Positions 22,650 through 33,858 of a stretch of 33,919 bases of DNA are shown in pieces. The notes below the pieces were generated by a model. It ran no database searches. It saw only the letters and a program-made list of their open reading frames with translations, and was not told where the DNA came from. Origin of the DNA: Stenocarpella maydis (Eukaryota; Ascomycota; Sordariomycetes; Diaporthales; Diaporthaceae); assembly GCA_002270565.1 (NCBI GenBank), contig NQMI01000053.1, positions 236,654-270,572 on the forward strand, given 5' to 3'. The position numbers and the translations under genes are program-made. Each line of letters begins with the position of its first letter. The stretch's first letter is position 1.

Positions 22650-23555
22650 ACGATGTTATTCATCAAGAAGATGTCTCTCCAGATCCTCCGACGTTGAGAA
22701 AAACTCGCTCTTAGTTTGGCAGTCTTCAAGGTAGCAGCTATAGGGTAAAGTATCTCGAGCAACATAGCCTCTGTAAGCTTGGGATCAGCAGAGCGTCAAA
22801 GATTGTCACTTGCATGAGGGGTTGCTACCTCCACCGCGCCTTATTTTCCAGTAGTCCTCCAGTAGGTCTTCGCCACAGTATGGACATTAGAGCCTATTAT
22901 CATAATTGAAATGGGGAAGACACGGATACTCGAGGACAAACCCGACTTGGGTTCCTTTGGTGACTGCGGACGGTGTCGGTCCATCCTATTGCCCAAAAGC
23001 CCAAATTTGAGCTCGGAACCAATCTGAGTGGCAGTTCTGGTCTCCTCTGTTACCCAAGCCGTGTCATATCCTAGAGGTTTTCGTCTCAAATTTTACCGAT
23101 CTTGGTAAGCTTTGTTGTACGATAGCAGTCTGAGGTATTTCCCCCGGTCCCGAGCGGCTTTTGGCTTCGTGTGTTCTGGCCTGCTGCGCAGTTTCCCTCT
23201 TGATACTCTTTTTCGGAGCACGCTTCTTTTCAGCGACATAGACCCTGTTCATCACAACTAAATTGCCTTTTATGAGCCGTCGTTGAACGGTCGTCAGCCG
23301 GTTCAGGTCTGATAGCGTGGCGAAATGCTCGACTACGTGGCCTTGACTTGCATTATTTGTCTCACTCTTGAAGTCGCAAATGAGAATTTTGAAAGTAAGG
23401 TGCGCGTCTAAGTCACTAAACCGATATCAATTCTCGTCAAATAGCTTGTCAGCATCCTTATAGCGGTACTTTGTTCCTGAGCGGCAGAGGAGCGTTGCTA
23501 GTTGGGCTAATTGATTCATAATGTTTTCGATGTAGGTACCATACCGAGAATCCAT
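22650..23555 (-). pseudogene. Fungal C2H2-type zinc-finger protein, broken
   Basis: Fragments of one protein can be followed on the minus strand in different frames. From 23555 downward, an open segment with DADKLFDEN runs into TGA at 23427-23429 (TGG to TGA), then continues in frame with YRFSDLDAHLTFKILICDF and LNRLTTVQRRLIKGNLVVMN to a TGA at 23064-23066. After a frame change, CPYCGEDLLEDYWK appears near 22840-22886, followed by RDTLPYSCYLEDC and STSEDLERHLLDE with a TAA before the final His. This spacing (CPYC, then PYSCYLEDC, then H...H) is that of fungal proteins with a degenerate N-terminal helical domain and C-terminal C2H2-like fingers, often annotated as acuF-like C2H2 proteins. The N-terminal part is missing upstream, where AT-rich sequence begins. 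Family identity is moderately secure; function is unknown. Confidence 0.65.
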
Positions 23556-24219
23556 GGGCGTCAGCAACGGCTATTCGCCAGAATTAACGGTTCTATTTAT
23601 AGCAATAGTTCCTCCTGTAGCAACGGGTAATCCCTGGCCTCTAATTAGCCAGCCAGCTTTCCTTCCAACTGCTTTAGGAGGAAGATTAGTTAAGAAGGAA
23701 TTTCTTTTTAATTCTTTCTTTTACATAGATAAACCTGATATTAGAAGAATCCTGCTTTCTAGGTCTTCTTTTATTACTCTCCTTAAATTTTTGTCTCTTT
23801 CCCTTCTTTATAGGTGAGGATTTAAAGATCCCATGATATGCCTTCCTTAATATTATCCTCCTTCCTTAGAGTTAGAGAGCTAATTAGAAGCCCGGAATGA
23901 TTAATTACCAAAAAAAAAAGAATTATTATTATTAATACAACCATTAATTCTGAGTAGTGCATTAAACCCCTATTGCAACCATTGCTAGTACCTATAGACC
24001 GACGGTATGGTAACATTAAGCGCCCTAGTGCAGATATCCCTCTGCTTGCAAGGGTACCAATTGAATGCAACGGCCGACGTTGATTCTACTTGTGGAACAT
24101 CTGGGGTATGCAGACCAGTAATAGGGCTGCAGAGTGATGTTAGAGCAGAATCCATGAAACCATGGTTTACTTGAATACGAGGTCTAAACACCCCTTGAAC
24201 GAAAGGGCTTGGATCCGTC
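23556..24219. other. AT-rich spacer between two pseudogenes
   Basis: Most of this stretch is AT-rich and looks like eroded repeat DNA (for example 23690-23960). A short plus frame at 23554-23817 and a minus frame at 23985-24233 have no recognisable domains. The missing N-terminal half of the zinc-finger relic would lie here if it had been present, but I see no trace of it. Confidence 0.5.
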
Positions 24220-25393
24220 TCAATGTAGCTCAAAAAAGACCAGAAGGATGGTTACTCTAGGTATCCTCTGATTTTGCAGGTGTAAATCCCAAATCTCTTT
24301 AAGTGTGATGTTTTTACTTGAGTATTTTTTCTTTCGATCCTCCTTGTCCTTCTTTATCATCAATAAAATGTCGTAATCGGGTGCCTTGGGAACAAGACTC
24401 TAGTCTGCATTCTTGCTGTGCATCAATGGCTCCAGGTGCTCTCCCTTGCTCAAACCCGTGACAAAGTCTTCCTTCACGAACTGCTTGAGGCCAAATACGG
24501 TTTGTGGGTATTCTCTGATCTTGGCATGCCAACTATTGCGCCGCGCAGACTGGACGAAGTTCATGGCCAGCTCGATCCATGAGAGACACCCAGCTGCCCG
24601 CGTCTGCCCAGGGGGCTGGGGAACTCGAGGGTGCCCTTGCGGCTGTCGTCCTTGAGGTTCTCGAAATTCCAAGTCGTACACCGGTCTGGGCCCATGACCT
24701 TGGCGAGGCCCTTCACGGACCTCTGAGATTGTATCTTTGCGATGCATTCAGAGTGTTTCAAACCCTCCAAGTGCTGGTTGCCAAAGAAACGGTTGCTTCT
24801 GATAAACTGATTCCCCCGTCGCGTCTCTGGGATCAAGGCCTCGAAGGCTTGTTCAAAGTGAATGATTGCAATGGATATGCCCTTGAGGTCGTTGAGTGTC
24901 CACTCACTTCCTACAGGAGAGAGATGTATGTGGAAACCGAAACTCCTATTCGAAATAAATATACAGATTGCGCCAAGGTACTTGAACATGTCGATTATTT
25001 CGTGCCGCCATCTCCCCAAACCATCGCCTGGGGTGGCTTTCAGGACTGGGGACACAATTTCGATCAAGTCTATAGCAAACACGAAAAATCAGTAAATTGA
25101 CTAGGGCGACAGGGGTAGAATGGTCGGATGTCTTGCATACACATTGTGTCCTCATCGCCCTTCAGCGTGATGTCGTCTGTAAGGACCCAATCCTGATACT
25201 CAACTCCTTGGTACTTTCGTCCTACATCGGCTCGCATGCAGTAGTTCTTCTTGGCATCTCTCGCAGAATTGTATTTGTTAACAACCAATGTGGCAAAATT
25301 GGCCAAGTCTTGACCTAGGGGCAAAGTCTTTGGGTCCCTGGGAATCAGAAGAGTTTCAATCTGAATGCCGAGTCTAAAGCCTAGAGTCTCCAT
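24220..25393 (-). pseudogene. Amidoligase-like protein (ATP-dependent carboxylate-amine ligase fold), frameshifted
   Basis: The family (putative amidoligases, Pfam PF12224) is predicted to join carboxylates to amines. Reading from the ATG at 25393, LGFRLGIQIETLLIPRD matches the family's opening acidic strand. A 71-bp phase-1 intron (25070-25140) has donor GTATGC and an acceptor after TTGCTATAG. Exon 2 continues with IEIVSPVLKA, FGFHIHLSPVGSEWTLNDLK, ALIPETRRGNQFIRSNRF and TTWNFENL. At about 24620, within TTCCCC, one base is missing: the frame changes from TLEF to CLSWIELAMNFVQSAR, the expected continuation. An in-frame TAG at 24400-24402 (CAG to TAG) is followed by readable sequence to TGA at 24220. 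The Cys expected before GFHIH is Phe here. Apart from one deletion and one nonsense codon the gene is nearly complete (about 368 codons), so inactivation is probably recent. A sequencing error at the frameshift is possible but would not explain the TAG. Confidence 0.75.
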
Positions 25394-26310
25394 CACTGAG
25401 ATGTCTGAAGCTGACCAAGGCCGCAAGCACATGGAGGGGCCAAGTCATGGGAAAGAGAAGAGAACTCTGTGGTTCTTGAGTTTTGTGTGCTCTCCCTGGC
25501 AAAACCTGCAGACAGGTTTTATGCGGCCCGTCTCCTGTTTACAGTGAAGGGGGCCACCCCCCGAAGAACACTTTCACTGCTGAGCCGTATTACAGGTGAC
25601 CCAATTTCACTTCCTGAGCAGCTATTTTGGTAGCATTATCGGTCATGGCCAAGGCTCGAGAAATGGCCACCTGAAGTCAAATCCACCCTGAGCGAGCATT
25701 GATATACCAGCGTGAACAGCCGAGGGGGGCACAGACTGCTGCTATCTTATGAGTAGAGAGGCGGTGTCCCAAACAACCAGCCTGTCCCTCTGCGGCCAAG
25801 GAACCACTGGTGCGCGCCACAAAGGCAAAGGTAAGACAAGGCGAGGTACATGGAGGCGATGTTGGGGGCAGCCAAAATAGCCTCCATGTCCAGTTAACCC
25901 AGGCCGGGTGGGCTGGGAGAGCGGAAAGAGTTTGTTTCTTAATTTCTTTTTTTTTTTTTTTGGTGAGATGCCGGCCCTTGGAATCCGATCAGTCGTTTAA
26001 AGTGGCACAAGACCTGCAGAGCCTACACCTGTTGGGTCTATAAATCGGGCCCATGCCTGGTCTCAAACCGAAGCTGGGCTGGACACGGCCACGGCCACCG
26101 AGACCCCTAACCCACAGCAGCTCGCAGACAGAAACAGCTATTCTGATTTGCAAGCGAGAGTGCCAAAAACGCGCTAGTGACGCGCACATGTTGACACACA
26201 CCCGTTCCCCATACAAATCGGCATCCCTTTAGCATCAACGCATATAACGTTGTCGTCATTATCGCACATTTGCAACTATCACCACTCGGAATCATAGTGT
26301 TTCTCATGGC
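25394..26310. other. Upstream region of the amidoligase relic
   Basis: GC-balanced and without RIP, this region has no recognisable open frame. It includes a T-rich run near 25946-25961 and a TATA-like tataaatc near 26039 on the + strand. The part nearest 25394 presumably held the promoter of the broken amidoligase gene. The transition to RIP-eroded DNA occurs at about 26310. Confidence 0.5.
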
Positions 26311-27258
26311 GTATATAGCGGTTACCCCTAAACATTAATTATCACCCTATAACCCACTATCGGGGTCAATTAAGGTTGCCAATGCCCTACTAAAGCTATA
26401 CGCAGGTTGGTCCGGTGCCCTCTTCGTGTAATATATCGCTATAGCTAATAATATTCTGAATAGGGTCTTTAAGTATTACCCCTGAGCTAAGATTGATTTT
26501 GTATACCGATCTGCAGCCCCTAACCACAAGTCCTTACTAACTATACTCCCAACCGAAATAATGAATTATCTTTAATAACAATCCAATTAAGACTACTAGA
26601 ATAGCCCCATTAAAGAGGAGGAATACTAAATCTATATCATCAGGCGGCTCTACTGTAAAGAAGACCCGGACCGTTAAGTCAGCTGCATTAGCTCTAGCAA
26701 AGCAGTTAGCCCCAGTAAAGAGGAAGGCTCCGGTGAAGAAAAAGGCCCCAGCGAAGCTACCATTACCAGCACCGCCAGCGCCACTACTAGAGAGTAGCCC
26801 TACTAAGCCTGATTAAGAGGAGCCAGACCCAATTAAAGCTCCTGATTATAATCCCTTTAACGATTAGGTGCTTCCCCTAAATGATAATATTGTGGAGATC
26901 CCTAAGGAGGTTGCTGCAGCTAGCTTTCATCAGGAGGAAGCCCCTATTCGGATTAAAGTCCTAACTAATATTAGGGTGATCTTTAAATATGCTCTAAGTA
27001 AGGCTAGCTAGTTTAGAGGTATTACCCCCCCTCTAGTACTCATAAAGTACCTAGAAGCTTTAAAGATAATATTTGGGGGTACTCTTATTAGGTCTCTTAA
27101 TATATAGCTTGAGAAATTAAAAACTCAGGTTGCTAAGACTATCTATAGCCATAAGATCAACTAGGACTATATCAGCACTCTAATCCAGCTAAGGAAGGCT
27201 ACCACTAGGAAAGTTAAACACTCTAATGAGTTTCCAGCTAGAGCAACCCTTAANTATT
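26311..27258 (+). mobile_element. RIP-eroded transposon ORF relic (possible gag-type protein)
   Basis: A single + frame from about 26630 to 27253 reads as about 205 codons of protein-like sequence with only five stops (four TAG, one TAA). It opens with a basic, Lys/Pro/Ala-rich part (KRKAPVKKKAPAKLPLPAPP), then an acidic stretch (EEPDPIKAPDYNPF), then a helical-looking part (VLIKYLEALKIIFGGTLIRS). The stops sit where Gln or Trp codons are likely, as expected of RIP. Basic and proline-rich proteins of this kind are often gag-like ORFs, and it lies upstream of gypsy pol on the same strand. No zinc knuckle is visible, so the call is tentative. It is interrupted at 27258 by the LTR-like insertion. 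One ambiguous base (N) lies at 27254. Confidence 0.5.
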
Positions 27259-27830
27259 TGTTAAACGGAACCGCTCAGCAGGGCGTTGGTACTCCGTGCA
27301 AGGAGTTACCCTAGACTTCGTTGTAAGGAGTTACCCTAGACTTTCTAGCAAGGAGTTACCCTAGACTTGCGAGTCAGGCGATTTTCGCTAAGTACGCCCA
27401 GTGCGTGCGTGACGCAAGATGAGTTTGGTGGCCGTGAGTCGATTATTTTGGCCTGCATTTGCACCTTAATTCAGACCTCTGCATTACCCTTATTTCTTAC
27501 CCAAAAAGTATATAACTTAGTGCATTGGATAGCTTGATTTCTGAAGTTTATATGTACTTAATTTGGGCATTGCTAGGGCTATGGTTGGCTAGTTGCTTGG
27601 AACCAAAGATGGTGTGTTGGAAGGGCGAATTTTCCGGCATTTGCAAATTTGCACCAGAGCCTACCGCAGCGTGCCCAGGGGTGAGACGACGTCGGAGGGT
27701 ATATAAGGAGGGCTTACAGAAGCCCAACTTAATTCAATACAAAGTTGTCCAGACCATTGTCAATCGTCCCAATTCGCCTCAGAGCACCATACTGCGACCC
27801 TGCCGAAACACACACACGCTGAACTGAATG
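27259..27830 (+). mobile_element. LTR-like insertion not affected by RIP
   Basis: About 570 bp of GC-balanced sequence with intact CpA sites sits between two RIP-eroded segments. It starts TGTTAAACGG, a typical LTR beginning. A promoter-like TATA box (tatataagg) lies at about 27700-27708, and three 25-bp direct repeats occupy the U3-like part. The left flank is ntatt (27254-27258) and ctatt follows at 27831-27835, so if the N is C there is a perfect 5-bp duplication. The right end is not the usual CA if that boundary is right; an alternative end at 27810 (GAAACA, pairing with TGTT) gives better termini but no duplication. The best reading is a young solo LTR inside an old element. It is a different family from the LTR at 1479. 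Confidence 0.55.
27299..27368 (+). repeat. Three 25-bp direct repeats in the LTR-like insertion
   Basis: Three copies of a 20-bp core (caaggagttaccctagactt, first base t in copy 2) start at 27299, 27324 and 27349, separated by 5-bp spacers that differ (cgttg, tctag, then gcgag after the third). Conserved cores with variable spacers are what transcription-factor or enhancer sites in an LTR U3 region look like; function is inferred. Confidence 0.9.
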
Positions 27831-29860
27831 CTATTTTATAGCACAAATTCATCAGATTACTAGATCTAGATGCCCTTTTATAGAATTGTATTATGTCCTC
27901 TTTTCGACCTGCTGAAGAAGGGTACTCCGTTTGTCTGGATTAAAAGCTGCTAGGAAGCTATAGATGCCCTTAAGTTAATAATTACTTTAAAACCCTACCT
28001 TGTGAATATTGATTATAATGGGGGAGAGATTATCCTTATGGTTAATGTAAGCCTGGATGGCTGGGGTGCCTGTTTGATGCAGGTGAAAGATGGGGTTTGT
28101 TATCCAGTCTGGTATAAGAGTGGCTTATGGACTGCTGCTGAGAAGCTTTATGATGTGATAAAATGTGAGTATCAGGCTGTACTCTATGCGATTAGATGGC
28201 TTTAGTTCTATATATATAGAGTTCATTTTATCCTGGAGACTGACTTAAATATTCTTATTTAGTAGTTAAAGGGGTTAGCATTAGATATCCCTGGGGCTTA
28301 TATTACTTAATGGCTGGCTATAATTAGGATATATGACTTTATGGTTAGGTATATTAAAGGGGTTGATAATTCGGTTGCTAACTCACTCTTAAGAAAACCT
28401 CTGGGTCCTTCAGATAAGGTGGATAGATAAATTAAAGGAGATATTGAGGAATAATGTAATACTTTTCTTAATCCTATAATGGCTCTAATACCTTCTGATC
28501 AGATGCTATTGCTTAAAGGCAGTTGTTAGTAGTTAAAGAAATTAAGGGAGATTACAGATTACCTCTACTGCGGTATTCTACCTGATTATCTCTCTAATTG
28601 GTAATAGAAGGCTTTTAAGAAGAAAGCTCTTGCCTTTTCCCTTAGGGAAGGAGTGCTCTGGCGGGAACCTGAGAAGGACCTCCCTAGAAGGAGAGTTGTG
28701 GATGACCCTAATTTGAGAAAAAGAATCATTAGGAATACTTACGCTCCCCTTAGTTATAGAGGGAGGGATGCTACTTATTACCGGATTAGAGTAATGTATT
28801 ACTGGAAAGGGATATATGTGGATGTTAAAAAAGTAATTGCTGGATATTCTAAATATAATAAATGGGATACTAGGATTTATAATAATAAGGTAATATTTAC
28901 TACCCTAGGGCTTCTGTTTTTAAAAATTTATATTAATATTTAGCATTTGCCCTTTAATTAGGGATATTAATACCTTGTGGAAGGATGTTGCAACCTTATA
29001 AGATGGCTTGAGGTAATGGCTCTTAGGGCTGCTAACTTAAAGAATATTAAGCGATTCTTTATTAATAAGTTCCTACTTAAATGGGGCTTGCTTATATTAG
29101 TGGTTATAGATGGGGGACCTGAGAACCTTAGAGACTTTGCTAAATACCTTAAATACCTTAGGGTGCATTAGATTAGAATATCTATATATAATCCTAGGGC
29201 GAATAGTATTATAAAATATGGCTACTTTAATATTATATTAGCCTTAGGAAAGATGCTGGATAGGGGTGTGATTAGATGGAAAAAGATCCTTCTTTATGCA
29301 CTCTTTGCTAATTGGATATCCTTAAGGCGGTTGTATAAGAAAAGCTCGTTCTACCTACTCTACAGATTTAACCTGGTATTACCCATTAAGATGGAGATCC
29401 CTATCTAGCGGGTTCAAGCTTAGTTACTCTATATGACTTTTGATTAGGTACTAGAATGCTGACTGCACTTATTACTAGACCTAAAATAAGATATCCTGTA
29501 TGCCTAGAAGTTAGTTGCTAAGTAAAGAAGAAAGGTAGCGGCTAGAGATACCCATTAGGGATTCTATAGACCTGAGCCCCTTATAAAAGATAACCTTATA
29601 CTGGTTATAGATGAGTAGAGGAAATCTGATCACTTGTTATTCTGGAAGCTGATATATTGATGGTTTGGGCCTTATATTATTGATATTATTAAGCCTAATA
29701 ATGTATATAAGCTGAGGACCCTTAATGGGATCCCTATTAATGGGACCTATCCTCTAATGCATTTAAAGAAATTCATTTGTGAGAGGGGAATTTGGGAGCT
29801 AGAGGTGCCTTTTCTTTAGGAGGATAACACTCTTAAAAGTTAATAAACTGGGAGGAAGCT
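27831..29860 (+). mobile_element. Ty3/gypsy retrotransposon pol relic (RT end, RNase H, integrase)
   Basis: Domains follow in the gypsy order on the + strand, though broken by many TAG/TAA codons. Near 27905-27960, FDLLKKGTPFVW marks the end of reverse transcriptase. RNase H covers about 28000-28270 (ILMVNVSLDGWGACLMQ, then SGLWTAAEKLYDVIKCEY). The first catalytic Asp is Asn (GAT to AAT). The integrase zinc domain (28690-28870) has Tyr in place of its His and both Cys (YSKYNKW). The integrase core (about 28980-29250) keeps VVIDGGPEN, but Lys stands for the catalytic Glu (NPRANSIIKYGYF). The C-terminal GPY-type module WFGPYIIDIIKPNNVYKLR lies near 29660-29720. Nearly every loss is a C-to-T or G-to-A change, so RIP rather than drift killed it. 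Protease and most of reverse transcriptase are missing. Confidence 0.85.
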
Positions 29861-32800
29861 ATTAGAGGTAGCTGGATATAATGTCTTCCTAAATATACTA
29901 GATAATATACTCCATCCTACTACTCCTAATCAGGATAATAATAATTAGTACCAAGACTGGTCTCTTCCTGGCTGGATGGTCCCCTAAGTGCAGGTATGCT
30001 TGAATATAGATAGCTTATATGATTTAGATTTATTGGATTTAGCTAATTAGATTTAAAGGATAATACTATATGTGAACATTCTGCTTATTAACCCTAATAA
30101 CCCTAAGCTAAAGAAATATGAATTCTAGGATAAGATATAAAAAAGTTAAGATATAAAAAAGTTAATATATAAAAAAGTTAAGATAATATTATATCTCTGA
30201 TTAAATAAGTGTACTTCTATTGGGACTATATGCAAGATAAAAATCATTAGTTCTTAATTTACTGCTAAAAGAAGTATTGGTAACCTGAAAAAACTGGATC
30301 TACCCCTGCCTTGCCTGACCCTTCTGATTACTTTACAACTATGATTGGAGATCTGTGGGCTTGTACTTGAACTTCCTGAGTATACATCCGGTAATCTCGC
30401 TTATAGCATCCATATAAGTTTCCTTATATTTTATTTTAGTAGTTGCCTTAGTATACTTGCCTAGTGAGAGTTTTAAAGGAGGTAAATTTAAAGGCTTATT
30501 AATTAGATTGGAATATATATTGGTGATATAGTTGACTACCCTTAGAAATCTTTAGTATCTTGAAATCATAAAGGTAACCCTTAATATAGTAGATATAATT
30601 AGTATAAGTATTATTTTAAAATTCTTGGAGTGATTAGCACTTAAAGAAAGGGATTATAATGGGGATGATACCTTAGAGAGTTATTTGGTTGCAGTTAGCC
30701 CCTATCTGCCGCATATAATAGTTGTATGGGTTTGCATTGCAACAACTAAAGAAGGCAATAAGGAGAGCTAGGCCCTAATAAAGGTTATTCCCCTGGTATA
30801 GTTAAGATATATACTTCTCATAAGGGCTACTATTTATATGTTTAATAAAAATGTTATTCGGATCTCCTTTAATTAGAGTGCTAAGGCAAGACTATAGGTA
30901 CTTGCAAGCCTCTAGGGCTTTTAGGAAGGGAAAGAATAGTTTAAGTAGCTTAGATTTATATATTAAGGAGAGGGTCTATAGGATATAAAGACCCTTGCCT
31001 CTGCTCTTGAGGTTGTATATCTTGATATTTATTATAAAGGCCTTATAAAGCGGTAATTTATGGACCTAGTTTTATAAAAGGATTGCGTTCGGCTGGAAGC
31101 AGGTGTAGATGCCCTTTTTATGGATAGGAGGAGGATTGTATATTTTGAAGACCCTAATAATAGGAGGCAATTGCTTCTTACCCTTTCCCTTCTCTTCTTA
31201 GCTTAATTAAGGAGGAGAAGATATAATAATAGCAAAGCTCATCTAATCAGAGAGGCTTAATAGTTTAATAATAAGATTAATGATTAATAGTTAATAATGC
31301 TATTAGGGGGAAGTTAAAGAAAAGGATTAATAAGGGAAAAGTAACTTTAAATATGAAAAGTTAGAGAGGGGAGCTCTTATTAGAAGCATTTAAAGTAGTA
31401 AAGGTTGCTGCCTAATAGAAAAGGGAAGGAAGTTAAGTGATTTACTAGCTCAAGTAATTTACTCATCTTGAGGCTCCCCTTCTGATAAAAGCCCACCTTT
31501 CTGCTACAACCTCCAACCCAACTACTTCTTCTAGAACTACTATACTTCAGCTGATCTCTAATTAGCGCAGTACAACTTGCATTATTAAGACTTAAAAGCT
31601 GCTATAACCATTAACCTCTACCCTTAAAACTTATTACCTCCCCTTTGTTACCTAATTTCTCCTTGCCTTAGCACCCTTTTCCCCGGTCCAACTAATTAGA
31701 AAGATGTCTTCCTTAAGCTAGCAAATGATAAATAAAGGTAAGGGAAAGAAGAAGGGATCCCTATTAATCCAGTTTACAACTATCAATAGTCTAAAGGGCT
31801 AAGTCAGCCCTATAAACAATCCTAATGCCCCCGTACCTACTATTGAGTACCCAGACTCTTCTAATTAGGTTGGCCTTAAAGCGTAACTTTTAGTATTGCC
31901 CTTTATTATAAATTTTAATAATATCAACCTTATATAGTAGCTAGAATTTCCCAACTCATGTAATATTCATAATTAAGGAAATTAGGATCATAAAGCTAGT
32001 GTAGACTTAATAAAAGACCCGTTTAAAACTAGAATCCTTAATAATAAGTTAGCACTCTCTTAAGCTTTTAATATATTAGACCTTTTAGTATAACCACTAT
32101 TCTTTTAGAACTAAAAATGAGGGTATAGTGATCATATATAGTAGGTGGTGGATATATATTTTGAGGGCGTTAATTCCTATCCTTAGTTTAAAGACTCCCC
32201 TAGGTAGAAGAACCTATTTGGCACTTACTATGGTGACTTCCTTATAACCCTTTATAATGCAGAAGGTCTCCTGACTTAAGAGGCATGCCTGCACACTAAT
32301 TATATTCTGGGGCTTATTAATTAGCAGCTAATTGATTTTAGCGACCTGGTCTTTATGGTGCCCATAACCTATAATATTAATGAAGAACCCCCTAGATTGT
32401 AGAGATACTACTTACTAAAGGATAGCTAGAGGTTTATCATTTAAGTTATATATACCCTAGGCCATTAAGTATTAAGCATCTTTAATAGGGATATTAAATA
32501 GCTTAGTATAATTAATATTTATCCTAATTGGAGAACTCATAATAGGATGTACCCCTATATAAGGGATTGCATTATATACTTCCTTACCCTTAGGCTACCT
32601 AAAGGATTCTTAAAATAAGCATATATAGTAATCCAGGTGAAGGTCACGCTATAGTTGGGATTAACTGCCTGTGGACTCCTTATGGCTACCTATATTGCTT
32701 TTTCTTCTGGGAGAATTATGGAAAGAATGGCTGGGAGTTTAAAGACTGGATTAAGATTAGGCTGCTTAAATCTGCCCCTCTTAGCTTGCTTGCTGAGAAA

Positions 32801-33847
32801 GCCTTAGCTCTTATCTAGGGTTTTGCTATTTAATTGGAAATTAATAGATCCAGGCATCTAATTAAGGGCGTTTAGAATACTCTAGTTATTAGCTATAATA
32901 AGTATAAGAGGCTTGTAGCAGAAAAGAATATTATATACTCTTAAGCTGATATCTTAGGGATGAATAAGGGGGAGACCAAGTATTACACTATACTTGGTGT
33001 AAGATTAGAGCTAGGATAAAATCTGCTAGGCTTCCTTATAGTAAGATTTAATAAGGCTGATCTTTTAAGGCCTACTAATATCTGGACTTCCAGGTTAAGT
33101 AAAACTCCTATTGCCCCTAATAACTTAAAGAACCAGCCACCTATCCTAATATCCAAGACACCTAGTGCAACCATAAAGGATCTAATCACAATATCTAGGC
33201 TTAGACTTTATAAGGACCCATCTAAGATACCTAAGCCTCTACCTCAGGTAAATAGGGCATGGACATATGGAGAAGATAGTCTTAGGATACCGAGTAAAGC
33301 AAGAACTACTCTATAAATGCCTAATCAAAGCAGGGCCGGAACGCTACTAAGTGATCCTATTAAACTTCTCTTATAGTAAATATTAGAAGCAAGCATTAGG
33401 AATATATTTTCAACAGAAAACATAAATATAGGTAGGATACCCCTAAATAATTAGGCATCTTAAGGTCTTCATCATTATTTCTGTCCTCTATTCCGGCTAT
33501 GCCACTACCACATTGCCCATTACCTACTACAATAAGAATCATATTAATTTAGGAGCACAACCGGAATATAAGCAAGTGGGTGAGGACTAAGGAAGCAAAT
33601 TACTGGGTTCCTATACCAGCAATTAGTAACAGCTATCAATCCTAAGCTTACAAAAAGGCAGCTAAGCAAGAGAAGAAGGATTGCAAACCAAGCATACTAC
33701 AGCAGAATGAGAGTAGGGATAAGCAGGCTAGAAATCAGGAGCTACAAAGGGTCCAATAAAGCTAAATTCAAGTAGCTTATCTAATTAAAGGAAAAAAGTA
33801 ATTTTAGTTGTTTTAGGCAAACCATTACTTATTCTTTATAATGGTCT
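29861..33847 (+). other. RIP-eroded sequence between integrase and 3' LTR
   Basis: About 4 kb of AT-rich, stop-filled DNA follows the integrase. Protein-like frames can be glimpsed on the + strand, for instance at 30980-31200, 32120-32620 and 32640-33360 (FKDWIKIRLLKSAPLSLLAE), with TAG and TAA in probable Gln and Trp positions, but no domain could be named. A small minus frame at 32983-33189 is probably a shadow. The stretch could be an extra 3' ORF of the same retrotransposon, a nested second element, or both. A 16-bp tandem repeat lies at 30131-30178. Confidence 0.6.
30131..30178 (+). repeat. 16-bp tandem repeat, three units
   Basis: The unit taagatataaaaaagt occurs twice perfectly and a third time with one G-to-T difference (taatatataaaaaagt), back to back. 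It lies in eroded transposon DNA and no function is suggested. Confidence 0.9.
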
Positions 33848-33856
33848 GAAGAGGGG
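33848..33856 (+). other. Polypurine tract
   Basis: The purine run gaagagggg ends two bases before the LTR that begins at 33859. Retrotransposons prime plus-strand DNA synthesis from such a tract immediately upstream of the 3' LTR. Its position and strand say that the following LTR is a 3' LTR of an element lying to its left, in agreement with the pol orientation. Confidence 0.6.
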
Positions 33857-33858
33857 TA

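Noticed and set aside
32983..33189. 68-codon minus-strand frame
   Set aside because: It lies opposite a plus-strand protein-like frame in eroded transposon DNA and has no features of its own.
33490..33560. Possible CCHC zinc knuckle before the 3' LTR
   Set aside because: A Cys-His-Tyr-His-Ile-Ala-His string is present, but the spacing does not fit CX2CX4HX4C even when allowing for RIP changes.
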